Of a stretch of DNA of 15,286 nt, positions 5,921 to 13,376 are shown in pieces (position 1 is the first letter of the stretch; the number at the start of each line of letters is the position of its first letter). The notes below the pieces were generated by a model, which worked only from the letters and a program-made list of their open reading frames with translations, searched no databases and was not told the DNA's origin. The stretch lies in the NCBI GenBank assembly GCA_025924495.1, contig JAICIG010000168.1, positions 1-15,286 of the forward strand. The letters are read 5' to 3'. This DNA is from Pirellulales bacterium. GTDB taxonomy: Bacteria > Planctomycetota > Planctomycetia > Pirellulales > JAICIG01. The position numbers and the translations under genes were made by a program.

Positions 5921-6607
5921 TTATTCGCGTTCGGGATTAGCCGGCGCCCTGCCGCGTTGGGCTTGACGCGTTGGCCGAGCGTCGCTGGTCTCGGCGGATT
6001 TATCCGAATCGCCGACCTCCGCGCTCATTTCGCCACTGAGTTCGGCTCGCATGCGGCGCTGCATCTCCTCTTCGGCCAGCTGCTGTTTGCGTTGCATGTC
6101 CTTCGGATTTTCAAAGTTCAGCAGCAAGGGGGGCTCGCCATCGAATACGGTGGTCGCCATACCGGCAATTCGCCAGCCTTCGGGTTCCTTTCGAAGCATC
6201 CAGATAATCTCGTCCGTGTGAGGCTGACCGTCGTCGCCGACATCCGTCCATTTCGATGCCACGTGAGCGCCCTGCTCATCCCCCTCGGACAGAAGTTCAA
6301 CCTCGCCTACCTCAAAAGTGGCGGTATCGCTGCCCGGTGGCGCGACGACCATATTCATTTTGGCCGTCTCTTCGCGAGCTAGCTTCGTCAGCATGCCATT
6401 GGCTTCATCATCCTTGCCGTCGCGAACCGCTTTAAGAAAAGCGTGGACTGCCTCGGCAGGGCCGCCGTTGGACTCGCCTGCCTGTGCACCTGCAGACGCT
6501 TGACCAGCGGCAGATGCGTCGGCGGCTTGATCCCCTTCCGACTTTCCGCAACCGATCATTACGCCCGCGAGCAAAGCCGCCCAAATTGTCCAACTACCGC
6601 ATCGCAT
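5921..6607 (-). CDS. Small exported protein, probable lipoprotein, unknown function
   Basis: A 228-residue product. Residues 1-20 form a signal sequence ending in MIGC, so C20 is a plausible lipidation site; Met at -3 is less usual than Leu, so the lipobox is imperfect. Residues 21-48 are a Gly/Ser/Ala linker. Residues about 49-165 look like one alpha+beta domain: PAEAVHAFLKAVRDGKDDEANGML, the strand-rich TATFEVGEVELLSE and AHVASKWTDVG, then DEIIWMLRKEPEGWRIAGM. This order resembles the DUF4878/NTF2-like lipoprotein fold (a helix for a limited loss pool, then a sheet ending in an EGWRI motif). That likeness is by eye only. The C-terminus (170-228) is a charged helical region and a disordered tail. 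The start ATG at 6607 has AGGAGG 8 nt upstream. The gene is followed by its own strong terminator, so it ends a transcription unit. Confidence 0.85.
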   Translation of the reverse strand: MRCGSWTIWAALLAGVMIGCGKSEGDQAADASAAGQASAGAQAGESNGGPAEAVHAFLKAVRDGKDDEANGMLTKLAREETAKMNMVVAPPGSDTATFEVGEVELLSEGDEQGAHVASKWTDVGDDGQPHTDEIIWMLRKEPEGWRIAGMATTVFDGEPPLLLNFENPKDMQRKQQLAEEEMQRRMRAELSGEMSAEVGDSDKSAETSDARPTRQAQRGRAPANPERE

Positions 6608-6876
6608 TGGCTGCGCCTCCTGATTGTATTGAGATCCGTCTCACCGCGAGCGCTCGTCCGTGTCGCAGTTCATGGCGGCGTTGCGCGATCAACGATCCAC
6701 GCTGGGGCGCGCGGGCCGCCGCCGAAGAGAGGGGCGGAGTCTCTCAGGAAGCGGTTTACAGGTCAAGACGAATGGCAGACCGGGAACGCCGGCGATATCG
6801 CCGCTTTGGATAGATTCCGGGGAGATTCATATGCAACTTCCCCAGTCTCATCCGTCTTGCTAATCCCGGTTGCTGC

Positions 6877-8370
6877 CTAGGCAGCCCCCAGCCCGCGATC
6901 GAAGGCTTCTTGATCGCGCTGATAAAGGGCCAGCACCGACTCGAAGGTTTCGCTGGAGATTTGCCAGGCAGGGTTCTCGTCGGTATGCGCGTTCGAATGC
7001 GAAACGAACACGCGATAGAGAAACTTGAACAGATGGCGAGGCACGCGCAAAGTCCGCAAGGCGTCGATCAGGCGCCGGTCGCCGATCGACTTATCGAACA
7101 GATCGCGCAGCGAAGGCGCCTTGCCGTCTGCCGCACAAGCCTTTAACCGGGCATTGGCGACATCGTACAACGCCTCGCCCGTCCATAAGAGCGACGGAAC
7201 CATATTTTGCTTGTCGAGTCGAGCGCGCTGGTAAAAATCGCGTTCCTCGCGGTCGATGAAGTACGACAGCTCAATCGGCAGCAGGAGCTTAAAGCCAACG
7301 CCTGGATGCTTGAGGAACTTGTTGTCGAGCATGGGCCACAAAAGCGCACGCATCTGCTCCGGCGAACCGTTGACAAGATGCGGTTCGTCGACGCGATCGA
7401 CCAGCACGATGACGCCGCCAAAGCCGAGCGTTTTCAACACGCCTTGAAACTTGACCAGCAGTTCGAAGCGGTCGTCAGTCCGTTCCTTATTAGGCAGCGG
7501 TTGGCTGCCAATTTCGTCGGGCCGGAAATGCATCAGCACCTGTCGGAGCGGGTTCGCCTCGTGGTTGACCACGCGCAGCTGCCGCGTGATGCCGTGCGCC
7601 TGCCAGTACCATTTCCAGGCCCGAGCCAGCCAGGGCAGCCAGCCCGCCGCGGCCATCAGGTAAGGCCACGGACTGGCCAGCCAGTCCCATTTCTGCAGGC
7701 CGGCGATCAGGCCGAACACCGCCACGACGCTCAAAACGCCTAGCGCGGCCGGCCATTTGGTGCGCCACGTGGAAAATCGCAGCTTCCGCCGCAGTCGGTG
7801 CCAGCGCTGGCGGAAGGTTTCGGCCGAAGACTGATCGTAACATGCGGCCAACAACAGCAAGTCGCGAGCCTGGTTGCGGTCCAGCAAGGACGGGTCGAGC
7901 TGTCCGACATCCACCGTCCGAGCGCCTTGGGCGCGCGGCGACTCGAGGATGCGATCCACCAATTGCGTCACGCCGAGCGACAAGATGGCGTCCATGTGAT
8001 CCCACAGCTTCCACTGGGAGAGCACCTGGTCCTGACGGCGGCGACGGATGCTTAGCTTATCGCGAAAGCGGTCGAGAAACGGATTGAAGTCATCATATTC
8101 GATCACGAACAGCCGCTGGTTGGGATGCGAACGGTTGTATTCGTTCACGTGCTTGACAATCTGCAGCCGGAGCGCCGTTTTGCCTGAGCCTTTCTCGCCA
8201 AACACGATGGAAGTGGCCGGTTCAGAGGGATCGCCGTAAACCTTATCCCAACTCGGATGATAGGTGCTTTGGATGCAGTGCTCCTTAAACACCGGATCAG
8301 TTTGCGCGTCTTCATCCGCGAACGGATTGCTCGCAATCCCATGATGGTCGAGGAACTGTTGAATTCTCAT
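6877..8370 (-). CDS. P-loop NTPase with a transmembrane hairpin between Walker A and Walker B (KAP-like or ExeA/ORC-like)
   Basis: A 497-residue ATPase. The N-terminus (FLDHHGIASNPFADED) recalls the NPF element that precedes the P-loop in ExeA/ORC-type AAA proteins. Walker A is GEKGSGKT at 58-65. Walker B is GVIVLVDRVDE at 319-329, with acidic residues D325 and D328/E329. Between them are a helical region (about 100-200) and two hydrophobic segments, about 207-224 and 233-250, flanked by Arg/Trp/Lys. These look like a membrane hairpin. A membrane insertion between Walker A and B is the hallmark of KAP P-loop NTPases, although the Walker B here differs from the usual DDLDR form. The C-terminal part (about 330-497) is helical, with RLIDALRTLRVPRHLFKFLYRVF resembling a winged-helix/lid segment. 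The start at 8370 lacks a close Shine-Dalgarno; GGAAGG lies about 13 nt upstream. The gene stands alone, 141 nt after the exported-protein gene. Function is unknown; ATP-driven work at the inner membrane is inferred. Confidence 0.85.
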   Translation of the reverse strand: MRIQQFLDHHGIASNPFADEDAQTDPVFKEHCIQSTYHPSWDKVYGDPSEPATSIVFGEKGSGKTALRLQIVKHVNEYNRSHPNQRLFVIEYDDFNPFLDRFRDKLSIRRRRQDQVLSQWKLWDHMDAILSLGVTQLVDRILESPRAQGARTVDVGQLDPSLLDRNQARDLLLLAACYDQSSAETFRQRWHRLRRKLRFSTWRTKWPAALGVLSVVAVFGLIAGLQKWDWLASPWPYLMAAAGWLPWLARAWKWYWQAHGITRQLRVVNHEANPLRQVLMHFRPDEIGSQPLPNKERTDDRFELLVKFQGVLKTLGFGGVIVLVDRVDEPHLVNGSPEQMRALLWPMLDNKFLKHPGVGFKLLLPIELSYFIDREERDFYQRARLDKQNMVPSLLWTGEALYDVANARLKACAADGKAPSLRDLFDKSIGDRRLIDALRTLRVPRHLFKFLYRVFVSHSNAHTDENPAWQISSETFESVLALYQRDQEAFDRGLGAA

Positions 8371-8511
8371 AATCCGGCTGTTGCCTTCCTTTAGCGAGAG
8401 GCGGCTACGGCGCCACGCTGCTCTCTTGATAAGCGCTGCCGCCCCCAGTCGACGGGCTGCGCCGCCTGCTACGAAGCAAGCGTGCTAAGCGACTTGTGAT
8501 CGCCGCTCGAG

Positions 8512-9111
8512 TTACTTGGCCGACAGACTTTCAATCATTTTTTGAAAGCCGGCCTCGTTATCGGCCACGGTATGGGCCGGGCCGATGAATTTAATGAAGT
8601 AGTTGCCCGCCTTTTTGCCCCCTTGGGTCGTTTCGATAATGGCGGCCAACATCCTGTATTTTTCACGTTCAACGCCGCCGCCGGCAAAGGGCGGCTTATC
8701 GAGATACGTGCCCGACACGTCGACCAGGTGCACCTGCTGGCCGGCAATGGTCATCTTCTTGACCTTGGCGGCCTCCTTCGTGTCGCTGCCGTCGGGCTGG
8801 GTAAATTGACCAATCCAGCGATCGATATTGGCTTCGATGCTTCCGCCCGCGCCCATTACGGTAACGCGGCCCGGCATCTCGTCCCCTTCTGCAGGCGGCA
8901 CTTCGAATTCGCTGTCGATAATGCGCACCTTGGGCTGTTTCGCCGCCCATGAGGCCGGGGCGGTCAGTTGGAACTTTCCATCAGCGATCGTGTATTTCTT
9001 GCCTTCTTCCGAGTCAGCTGCCCGGCTGCCACACGGAGCGGAACCAACGAGGGCGGCCGCTGCCAGGGCAAGAGCCACGGCGCGGAATCGACAGAACGTG
9101 AACCTGGTCAT
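8512..9111 (-). CDS. Small exported protein of unknown function
   Basis: A 199-residue product with a signal peptide (basic MTRFTFCRFR, hydrophobic 11-23, cleavage near SRA at 29-31). The mature part looks like one compact alpha+beta domain: YTIADGKFQLTAPASWAAKQP, IIDSEFEVP, RVTVMGAGGSIEANIDRWIGQF, then MTIAGQQVHLVDVSGTYLD and YRMLAAIIETTQGGKKAGNYFIKFIGPAHTVADNEAGF. The pattern of a ripe beta-sheet, a WIGQF helix and a late YFIKFIGP strand before a terminal helix resembles PsbP-like or DUF1795-like lipoproteins, but I cannot assign it. The start is the ATG at 9111, with GGAGA 7 nt upstream; an upstream in-frame ATG at 9141 would prepend ten basic residues and lacks support. It lies 59 nt after the zinc-ribbon/GYF_2 gene and probably shares its transcript. 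Confidence 0.83.
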   Translation of the reverse strand: MTRFTFCRFRAVALALAAAALVGSAPCGSRAADSEEGKKYTIADGKFQLTAPASWAAKQPKVRIIDSEFEVPPAEGDEMPGRVTVMGAGGSIEANIDRWIGQFTQPDGSDTKEAAKVKKMTIAGQQVHLVDVSGTYLDKPPFAGGGVEREKYRMLAAIIETTQGGKKAGNYFIKFIGPAHTVADNEAGFQKMIESLSAK

Positions 9112-9170
9112 GATTCGTCTCCAGCTTTTTGATTTCGCCACGCGTTGAGGATCGTTTCGAGGCCGTCATT

Positions 9171-10136
9171 CTACTCAGCAGGCTTGGCAGGGCTAGCGGC
9201 TGGCGGCGGCGACTCGGCGAACTGATCTCGCACCACCTTCCAAACGAAGTAGGAGAGCGGAATCATCGCGACGACCAAGATGCCAATCATGACCATCGGA
9301 GCAGTGTTAGATCGCGGACGGTAAGGACCGCGCCGGCCGGTCGTTGCAGAGGGGGAAGTTGGCGCTCCCACGGGAAATCCGCCTGCCGCTGCCACGCCGA
9401 TCGGGTTCATCTCGGAACCCACGGAAAACGCCATCGGAGCCGCGCCGACCGCAGTGGGCAGAGCCCCCGCTGCGGTGGGAATCGCATATCCGGCGGGCGC
9501 CATCGGCGCAGCCGCCGGCGCTCCGACTGGCGGCGTGTAAGCCGCTTGGAGCTCCGGAAAGATGATTCCGGCCGGTTTCCATTCGGGCCAATCTTGTCGC
9601 CAGATGAGCGTGTCGGCCGTGACGCGGCCTTCTTTGATCCAGGCGCGAAATTCCTCGCCGACTGCCGGACCATACTGGCTTGTGGCGCCAGGCGGCATCA
9701 CGTACCACTGCAACTGCGGAGACTCCGAAATCGCGTCGACGGGCGCCGTGCCGGCCGCAGGTTGCGCGACGGCCGCAGAGGGAGCCGCGAGAGCGGTTTG
9801 AGCGTCGGCCTGCCGCGCGCTGGGCTGCCCGGTCGTGGTTTGTAGGGCAGGAAACGATTCCACCTGGTCGGCCGCCGGCGACTCCGCCGGGGGACTAAAC
9901 GCCGCGGGCGTTCCTGCTGGGCTTACTGCGGCGGCTCCGGGCGCGGAGACGGCAGGCGCGCTGGGTCCGGGCTGAGTCGCCGCCGCCGTGGGCGCGGCCG
10001 TGGCAGCGCCAGCCTTGCTTTCGGTAGGAATCTCGATCTTTTGCTGGCAGCTCGGGCAGCGCCCGCGCTTTCCCCCCAGCTCCGACTTGACGTTCAGTGC
10101 GGTGTTGCAATGAGGGCAGGTAAACTTGATGCCCAT
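9171..10136 (-). CDS. Zinc-ribbon and GYF_2 (DUF4339) domain membrane protein
   Basis: A 321-residue multi-domain protein. Residues 1-37 are a zinc ribbon: C7/C10 and C27/C30 as two CXXC knuckles, with the typical planctomycete LGGKRGRCPSCQQ linker. Residues 40-140 are a long Ala/Pro/Ser low-complexity linker. Residues about 143-195 match the GYF_2 domain (WYVMPPG, QYGPAVGEEFRAWIKEGRVTADTLIWRQDWPEWKPAG), which usually binds proline-rich or other peptide partners. A second Ala/Gly/Pro linker (198-275) leads to a transmembrane helix at about 280-299 and a short charged tail. Without a signal peptide and with the TM near the C-terminus, the ribbon and GYF_2 domains should face the cytoplasm (inference). 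The start ATG at 10136 is fixed by the zinc-ribbon start; no clear Shine-Dalgarno is visible. It leads a probable two-gene unit with the small exported protein. In planctomycetes this layout is common and its role is unknown. Confidence 0.9.
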   Translation of the reverse strand: MGIKFTCPHCNTALNVKSELGGKRGRCPSCQQKIEIPTESKAGAATAAPTAAATQPGPSAPAVSAPGAAAVSPAGTPAAFSPPAESPAADQVESFPALQTTTGQPSARQADAQTALAAPSAAVAQPAAGTAPVDAISESPQLQWYVMPPGATSQYGPAVGEEFRAWIKEGRVTADTLIWRQDWPEWKPAGIIFPELQAAYTPPVGAPAAAPMAPAGYAIPTAAGALPTAVGAAPMAFSVGSEMNPIGVAAAGGFPVGAPTSPSATTGRRGPYRPRSNTAPMVMIGILVVAMIPLSYFVWKVVRDQFAESPPPAASPAKPAE

Positions 10137-10422
10137 GATGCTTTGGCAGACCCTTCAAACCTGGCTGCTTCGAACGCCCCAGCGGTCGCAAAGGCGAGGT
10201 CGTTCATCCAGGACGCCCCGACGCGTCCTCGCAAGACTCTGCTGTTCCGGGCGATATCCCGCGCCGCGGGTCATCGCCGCTCGGGCCAAGATGACTAACC
10301 GCTTTACAAGCGGCTCGCCGTGGCCCCAAACCCGCCGCTGAGGACGGGCACGCGAATACGGCAAGGCGGAATAGCGCCCCGGAGCGACCTAACGGATTAT
10401 ACATCGCGAAGATGCGGTGTCA

Positions 10423-11703
10423 TCAGGCCTTATCGGCGGCTTCCTCGGCATAAGGCGTCCAAGCGATTTGATCGGCCGGAACCATCGCCTGCTTCTCGCG
10501 GTCCCAGCCCATCATGCGGCCCGACCGCCACGACTCGTTCGCCATATTCACCGCCACCACGCCCGCCAGACCAAGTTCCGCCGGGCAGTTCAGCGGCACG
10601 CCTTCGCGCAGGTGTTTGTGCAGGTTGTTGTGGTGCAAAACGATGTCTTCGGCTCCGGTCTTCTCGTGGCTGGCCAGGGTTTTGCCGTCCTTGTCTTTGG
10701 CGACCCAGCCGCTGGGGGTGAAGTACAGCGTGCCTCGATATCCGCGAATCAAATGGTCGATGCCGACCCGATTGCTCATGGTCCCCAGCACGTAAACGGT
10801 CATTCCGCGCGGGTACTCGCAAATCATCTCGAAATTGTCGGGCAGGTCGCGGTCATCGCGCCATTGCCAGATGCCGCCCATGCCGACGACTCGGCGCGGT
10901 ACGGTCAATTTGCAGGCTTTAATGATCCGCGTGATGCGATGAATGAATAGATCGGTGCAGATTCCGCCGGAGTAAGGCGAGTAGTTGCGCCATTCGAAAT
11001 AATGGTGCGGGTTCCAATCGATCTTGGGCGCCGAGCCCAGCCAGGCGGTCCAATCGAGATCGGCCGGCTTCGGTTTGTCGTCCGTAATGTCAGGCACGCG
11101 CCAAGGGCCCTGCTTGTCATAACGCCGCACGTATTCAATTTGCGCTTGCACGACTTGCCCGATCACGCCTTCTTCGATCGCCTTGGCCGCCGAGCTGTAA
11201 CTATCGTCGGACATCGCCTGCACGCCAACCTGCAGCGCCAGCCCGGTTTCTTTCTGTTTCTTGACGACGGCCAAAGCCTCGGGAATGCTGTGCGTCATCG
11301 GCTTTTCGCAATACACGGCCTTGCCCGAATCCAAAGCGTCGATCGTCATGTGCGAGTGCCAGTGTTCGGGCGTCGCGATCGTGACGTAATCGATGTCTTT
11401 ATGATCGAGCAGCTTGCGGTAATCGCCGTAATGGTGCGGGGCGGCGACTTTCTTGGCGCCCGCTTCAGCGCGAGTCAACCAGCAGTCGGCCACGGCGATG
11501 GCCTCGATATTGTCGGGCTCTTTCAGCTTATTGATCGCATCCAAATGCCCGTTGCCCATGCCGCCGACGCCGATAAAGCCGGTGCGGATCCGATCGTTGG
11601 CGCCAATCACGCGAGCGTAGCTTTTCGCGGTCATCGCCACAGCGGCGGCAGCGCCGCCAGCAGCCAGGAAGTGGCGTCGGGAAAGAGCATCGTCGGAAGG
11701 CAT
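10423..11703 (-). CDS. Tat-exported Gfo/Idh/MocA-family oxidoreductase
   Basis: A 426-residue NAD(P)-dependent dehydrogenase-like protein acting on sugars or related polyols; the exact substrate cannot be read from sequence. The N-terminus has a Tat signal: SRRHFL at 8-13, then an Ala-rich hydrophobic stretch to about 30. The Rossmann domain begins at about 39 (IRTGFIGVGGMGNGH, the GXGXXG-type loop), continues through AVADCW (70-75) and ends with the family's conserved CEKPM (132-136), whose K134 is the usual catalytic lysine. The C-terminal alpha/beta domain carries GGICTDLFIHRI (246-257); D251 and H255 match the D-H pair of the active site. The bacterial family is mostly cytoplasmic; the Tat-exported branch is abundant in planctomycetes and is linked to periplasmic glycan metabolism. 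The start ATG at 11703 has AGGAG 7 nt upstream. No clear partner gene is adjacent, so it appears to be a single-gene unit. Confidence 0.95.
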   Translation of the reverse strand: MPSDDALSRRHFLAAGGAAAAVAMTAKSYARVIGANDRIRTGFIGVGGMGNGHLDAINKLKEPDNIEAIAVADCWLTRAEAGAKKVAAPHHYGDYRKLLDHKDIDYVTIATPEHWHSHMTIDALDSGKAVYCEKPMTHSIPEALAVVKKQKETGLALQVGVQAMSDDSYSSAAKAIEEGVIGQVVQAQIEYVRRYDKQGPWRVPDITDDKPKPADLDWTAWLGSAPKIDWNPHHYFEWRNYSPYSGGICTDLFIHRITRIIKACKLTVPRRVVGMGGIWQWRDDRDLPDNFEMICEYPRGMTVYVLGTMSNRVGIDHLIRGYRGTLYFTPSGWVAKDKDGKTLASHEKTGAEDIVLHHNNLHKHLREGVPLNCPAELGLAGVVAVNMANESWRSGRMMGWDREKQAMVPADQIAWTPYAEEAADKA

Positions 11704-11788
11704 CGGCAGGCTCCTACTTTCAAGGCGGGAAAAGGCGAACGGCAGGTGCGGCTTCCGCGAGGCAAGCCGCCATCAAGCGCGGACGTCC

Positions 11789-11817
11789 AGCATAAATGCC
11801 TAGACGGGTCGCGACAA
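11789..11817 (-). promoter_or_regulatory. Candidate promoter for the Gfo/Idh/MocA gene
   Basis: On the minus strand TTGTCG (11812-11817) and TATGCT (11789-11794) are separated by 17 nt, each matching 4 of 6 sigma-70 consensus positions. The transcript would start near 11782 and give a leader of about 80 nt. The matches are partial, so this is only a candidate. Confidence 0.33.
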
Positions 11818-11876
11818 GCGACTTGGAGTGAATCAGCGTCCATGGCGCGAAGCAGGACGCCGCCGCATGGCCCATT

Positions 11877-11890
11877 GCCTGGCGCCAGGC
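11877..11890. repeat. 14-bp perfect palindrome GCCTGGCGCCAGGC
   Basis: A fully self-complementary 14-mer in non-coding DNA, 60 nt upstream of the candidate -35 box of the oxidoreductase gene. It could bind a dimeric regulator, but a GC-rich palindrome of this size is only weak evidence. Confidence 0.35.
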
Positions 11891-11963
11891 GCCGTCGATC
11901 GCCCTGCGAGAATTGCTAATCATGGGCGTGCGCTGCCGCGGTCGTTGTGCGGCAGCATGAGAA

Positions 11964-11980
11964 TCTCGCGAGCCGCGAGA
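11964..11980 (-). other. Stem-loop downstream of the hydrolase gene
   Basis: TCTCGCG and CGCGAGA form a 7-bp stem with a 3-nt loop, 46 nt after the hydrolase stop. There is no T-run, so it is a 3' stem-loop or weak terminator at best. Confidence 0.35.
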
Positions 11981-12026
11981 ATCGAGAACAGCTACCTGGC
12001 CCGCTCCCTTGGCTCAGCTCGATCGC

Positions 12027-13244
12027 TCAGCGTCGCTCGGGAGTCTCTTGCGCCGCAATGGGCGTGCGGTTGCTCTCGGTCGTGAAGTAGCCGTGTTCCA
12101 GGAATTGCAACGTGTAGCGCTGCACGGTCGGACTGGACATCAGAAAAGAGTGCCAGACGGGTACAACGGCGAAATCGCGGGCCCCGGCCAGCTTCGTCGT
12201 CGAGACGCTGAGCATGTTGTCATCGTCCCCTTCCAGACGCGAGCTGTAACCGCGATCGTCGCCGCGCCCCCCGGCAATGATCCCGAATTCGCATTGTGGA
12301 ACTGCCAAATGCTTCTCGAGTTCGCTCCAGCCCGTGCCCAACTGTAAGGCCGAAGCGCCCAAGACCGCCACGAAGAGTTCGTTGTCGGACCATTGGCCTG
12401 CGCGCTCGCTGCCATGATTCGGCGGGCCGAGCATGACAATGCGCTTAATCCTTGGATCAGGAGTTCGCCCCTTGGCGGGATCGGTCTGATCGGCCAGATA
12501 ACGGCGCAATACGACATTGCCCAGGCTATGAGCGACAAAATCAATCTCCTCGACGCCCTGCAAATGATCGATCACGCTGGCTAACTGCCGCGCGTGTGCA
12601 GCGACATCGCAGCGAGTGCTAGGATAAGTCAGGTTCACCGCTTGAAACGTGCTATTGGCCTCCAAGTAGCTGGCCAGCGGTTGCATCGTCGAGTGCCAGC
12701 CGCCGAGCCCGTGTAACAGAATCACCACCCGGCCGTGCAGCGGCGGCAGATTCTTCTCGCGTTTGATTTGCTCCAATCGAGCTTCGCATTGTTCGAACGT
12801 GCCCCAATCTTCGCGGTGATTCTCGGGGTCGAGCTGGCGGCAATGTCCCGTGGCGACATGCCGCTGGATGCGCCAGTTGAGATACCACAATTCGTCGCCC
12901 CACAGTTGCACGCCGCCGAGCGTCGGCATGGTTCGGCTATTTTTTACCCGGCCGTCGGTGTAGCGCACCTTGGGCCGCAAGCGGTTTGGTTCGGTTTCCG
13001 TCGACTCGGGGGTCGACTCGGGCGCCGCCTCGGCGGGCGTTGCCTTCGGCCGCAGAGGAATGGCGCCGGTCAAACGCTTGATAATCTCGCCAGCGGACAG
13101 CTTCGAAGCCAAGAGCATTGCCGCGACCAGCAAGCCGCCGCGAAAGTATGGCCAGACTTGGCTTCGTTTTATGGACACGCGCGGCGCTACCCCGTGGGCG
13201 GTTTGAAATGGGCGAATGACAAAGAAATAGCTGCGCTCGAACAT
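12027..13244 (-). CDS. Membrane-anchored or exported alpha/beta hydrolase (lipase-like)
   Basis: A 405-residue protein. A basic N-terminus and one hydrophobic helix at about 35-50 (FRGGLLVAAMLLASKLSAGE) act as a signal anchor or uncleaved signal. Residues about 60-105 are a Pro/Glu/Thr-rich linker. The hydrolase core starts near 170: GRVVILLHGLGG (oxyanion loop HGLGG at 178-182), the nucleophile elbow FVAHSLGN (S240; Ala replaces the usual Gly before HS), the MLGPPNHGS motif of lipase-type esterases (271-279), a candidate acid in EGDDDNMLSVSTT (D341/D342), and a candidate catalytic His in VWHSFLM (H365). The pattern matches cell-envelope triacylglycerol lipases and esterases of the PGAP1/DUF676 type; the substrate is unknown. 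The start ATG at 13244 has AAGGA 7 nt upstream. It diverges from the lipoprotein gene at 13377 across a 132-bp gap, so the two may share regulation. Confidence 0.88.
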   Translation of the reverse strand: MFERSYFFVIRPFQTAHGVAPRVSIKRSQVWPYFRGGLLVAAMLLASKLSAGEIIKRLTGAIPLRPKATPAEAAPESTPESTETEPNRLRPKVRYTDGRVKNSRTMPTLGGVQLWGDELWYLNWRIQRHVATGHCRQLDPENHREDWGTFEQCEARLEQIKREKNLPPLHGRVVILLHGLGGWHSTMQPLASYLEANSTFQAVNLTYPSTRCDVAAHARQLASVIDHLQGVEEIDFVAHSLGNVVLRRYLADQTDPAKGRTPDPRIKRIVMLGPPNHGSERAGQWSDNELFVAVLGASALQLGTGWSELEKHLAVPQCEFGIIAGGRGDDRGYSSRLEGDDDNMLSVSTTKLAGARDFAVVPVWHSFLMSSPTVQRYTLQFLEHGYFTTESNRTPIAAQETPERR

Positions 13245-13312
13245 GATTTTATCCTTCTTCTCAGGGTTCTACCAAGATCGATTCCGTCGAGCACGCCGAG
13301 GAGGGAGATGCC

Positions 13313-13341
13313 TTGCAACATCGCGAGATATCTCCTATTCT
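13313..13341 (+). promoter_or_regulatory. Candidate promoter for the lipoprotein gene at 13377
   Basis: TTGCAA (13313-13318) and TATTCT (13336-13341) are 17 nt apart, each matching 4 of 6 sigma-70 positions. Transcription would begin near 13348, downstream of the alternative ATG at 13308, which supports the start at 13377. Confidence 0.4.
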
Positions 13342-13374
13342 CCCGCCTCCCGCGTTCTCGGCACTTCTCGCGAT
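13320..13374. repeat. 9-bp inverted repeat flanking the -10 region of the divergent intergenic gap
   Basis: ATCGCGAGA (13320-13328) and TCTCGCGAT (13366-13374) are exact inverse complements with 37 nt between them. They bracket the candidate -10 box and end 2 nt before the lipoprotein ATG. The 10-bp palindrome GAGATATCTC (13325-13334) overlaps the left arm. This could be an operator or a leader hairpin. Confidence 0.45.
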
Positions 13375-13376
13375 CT

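Larger units (their letters stand above)
11704..12026. other. 323-bp non-coding region between the oxidoreductase and hydrolase genes
   Basis: No credible gene is seen. It holds the candidate oxidoreductase promoter (11789-11817), a 14-bp perfect palindrome (11877-11890) and a stem-loop after the hydrolase gene (11964-11980). Confidence 0.6.

Noticed and set aside
7490..8014. 174-codon minus-strand frame inside the NTPase gene
   Set aside because: Wrong frame of the same gene; the NTPase frame carries the Walker motifs.
11002..11919. 305-codon open frame on the plus strand
   Set aside because: Antisense to the Gfo/Idh/MocA oxidoreductase; the translation is His/Arg-rich and unrelated to any protein I know.
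12735..13376. Upstream extension of the plus-strand lipoprotein frame
   Set aside because: It runs antisense through the hydrolase gene. A signal peptide with lipobox begins only at 13377, and a promoter candidate lies just upstream of that point.
13308..13376. Alternative lipoprotein start at 13308 with AGGAGG
   Set aside because: The spacing to the ATG is only 4 nt, it would add 23 Arg-rich residues before the signal peptide, and the promoter candidate lies downstream of it. Kept as an alternative, not the call.
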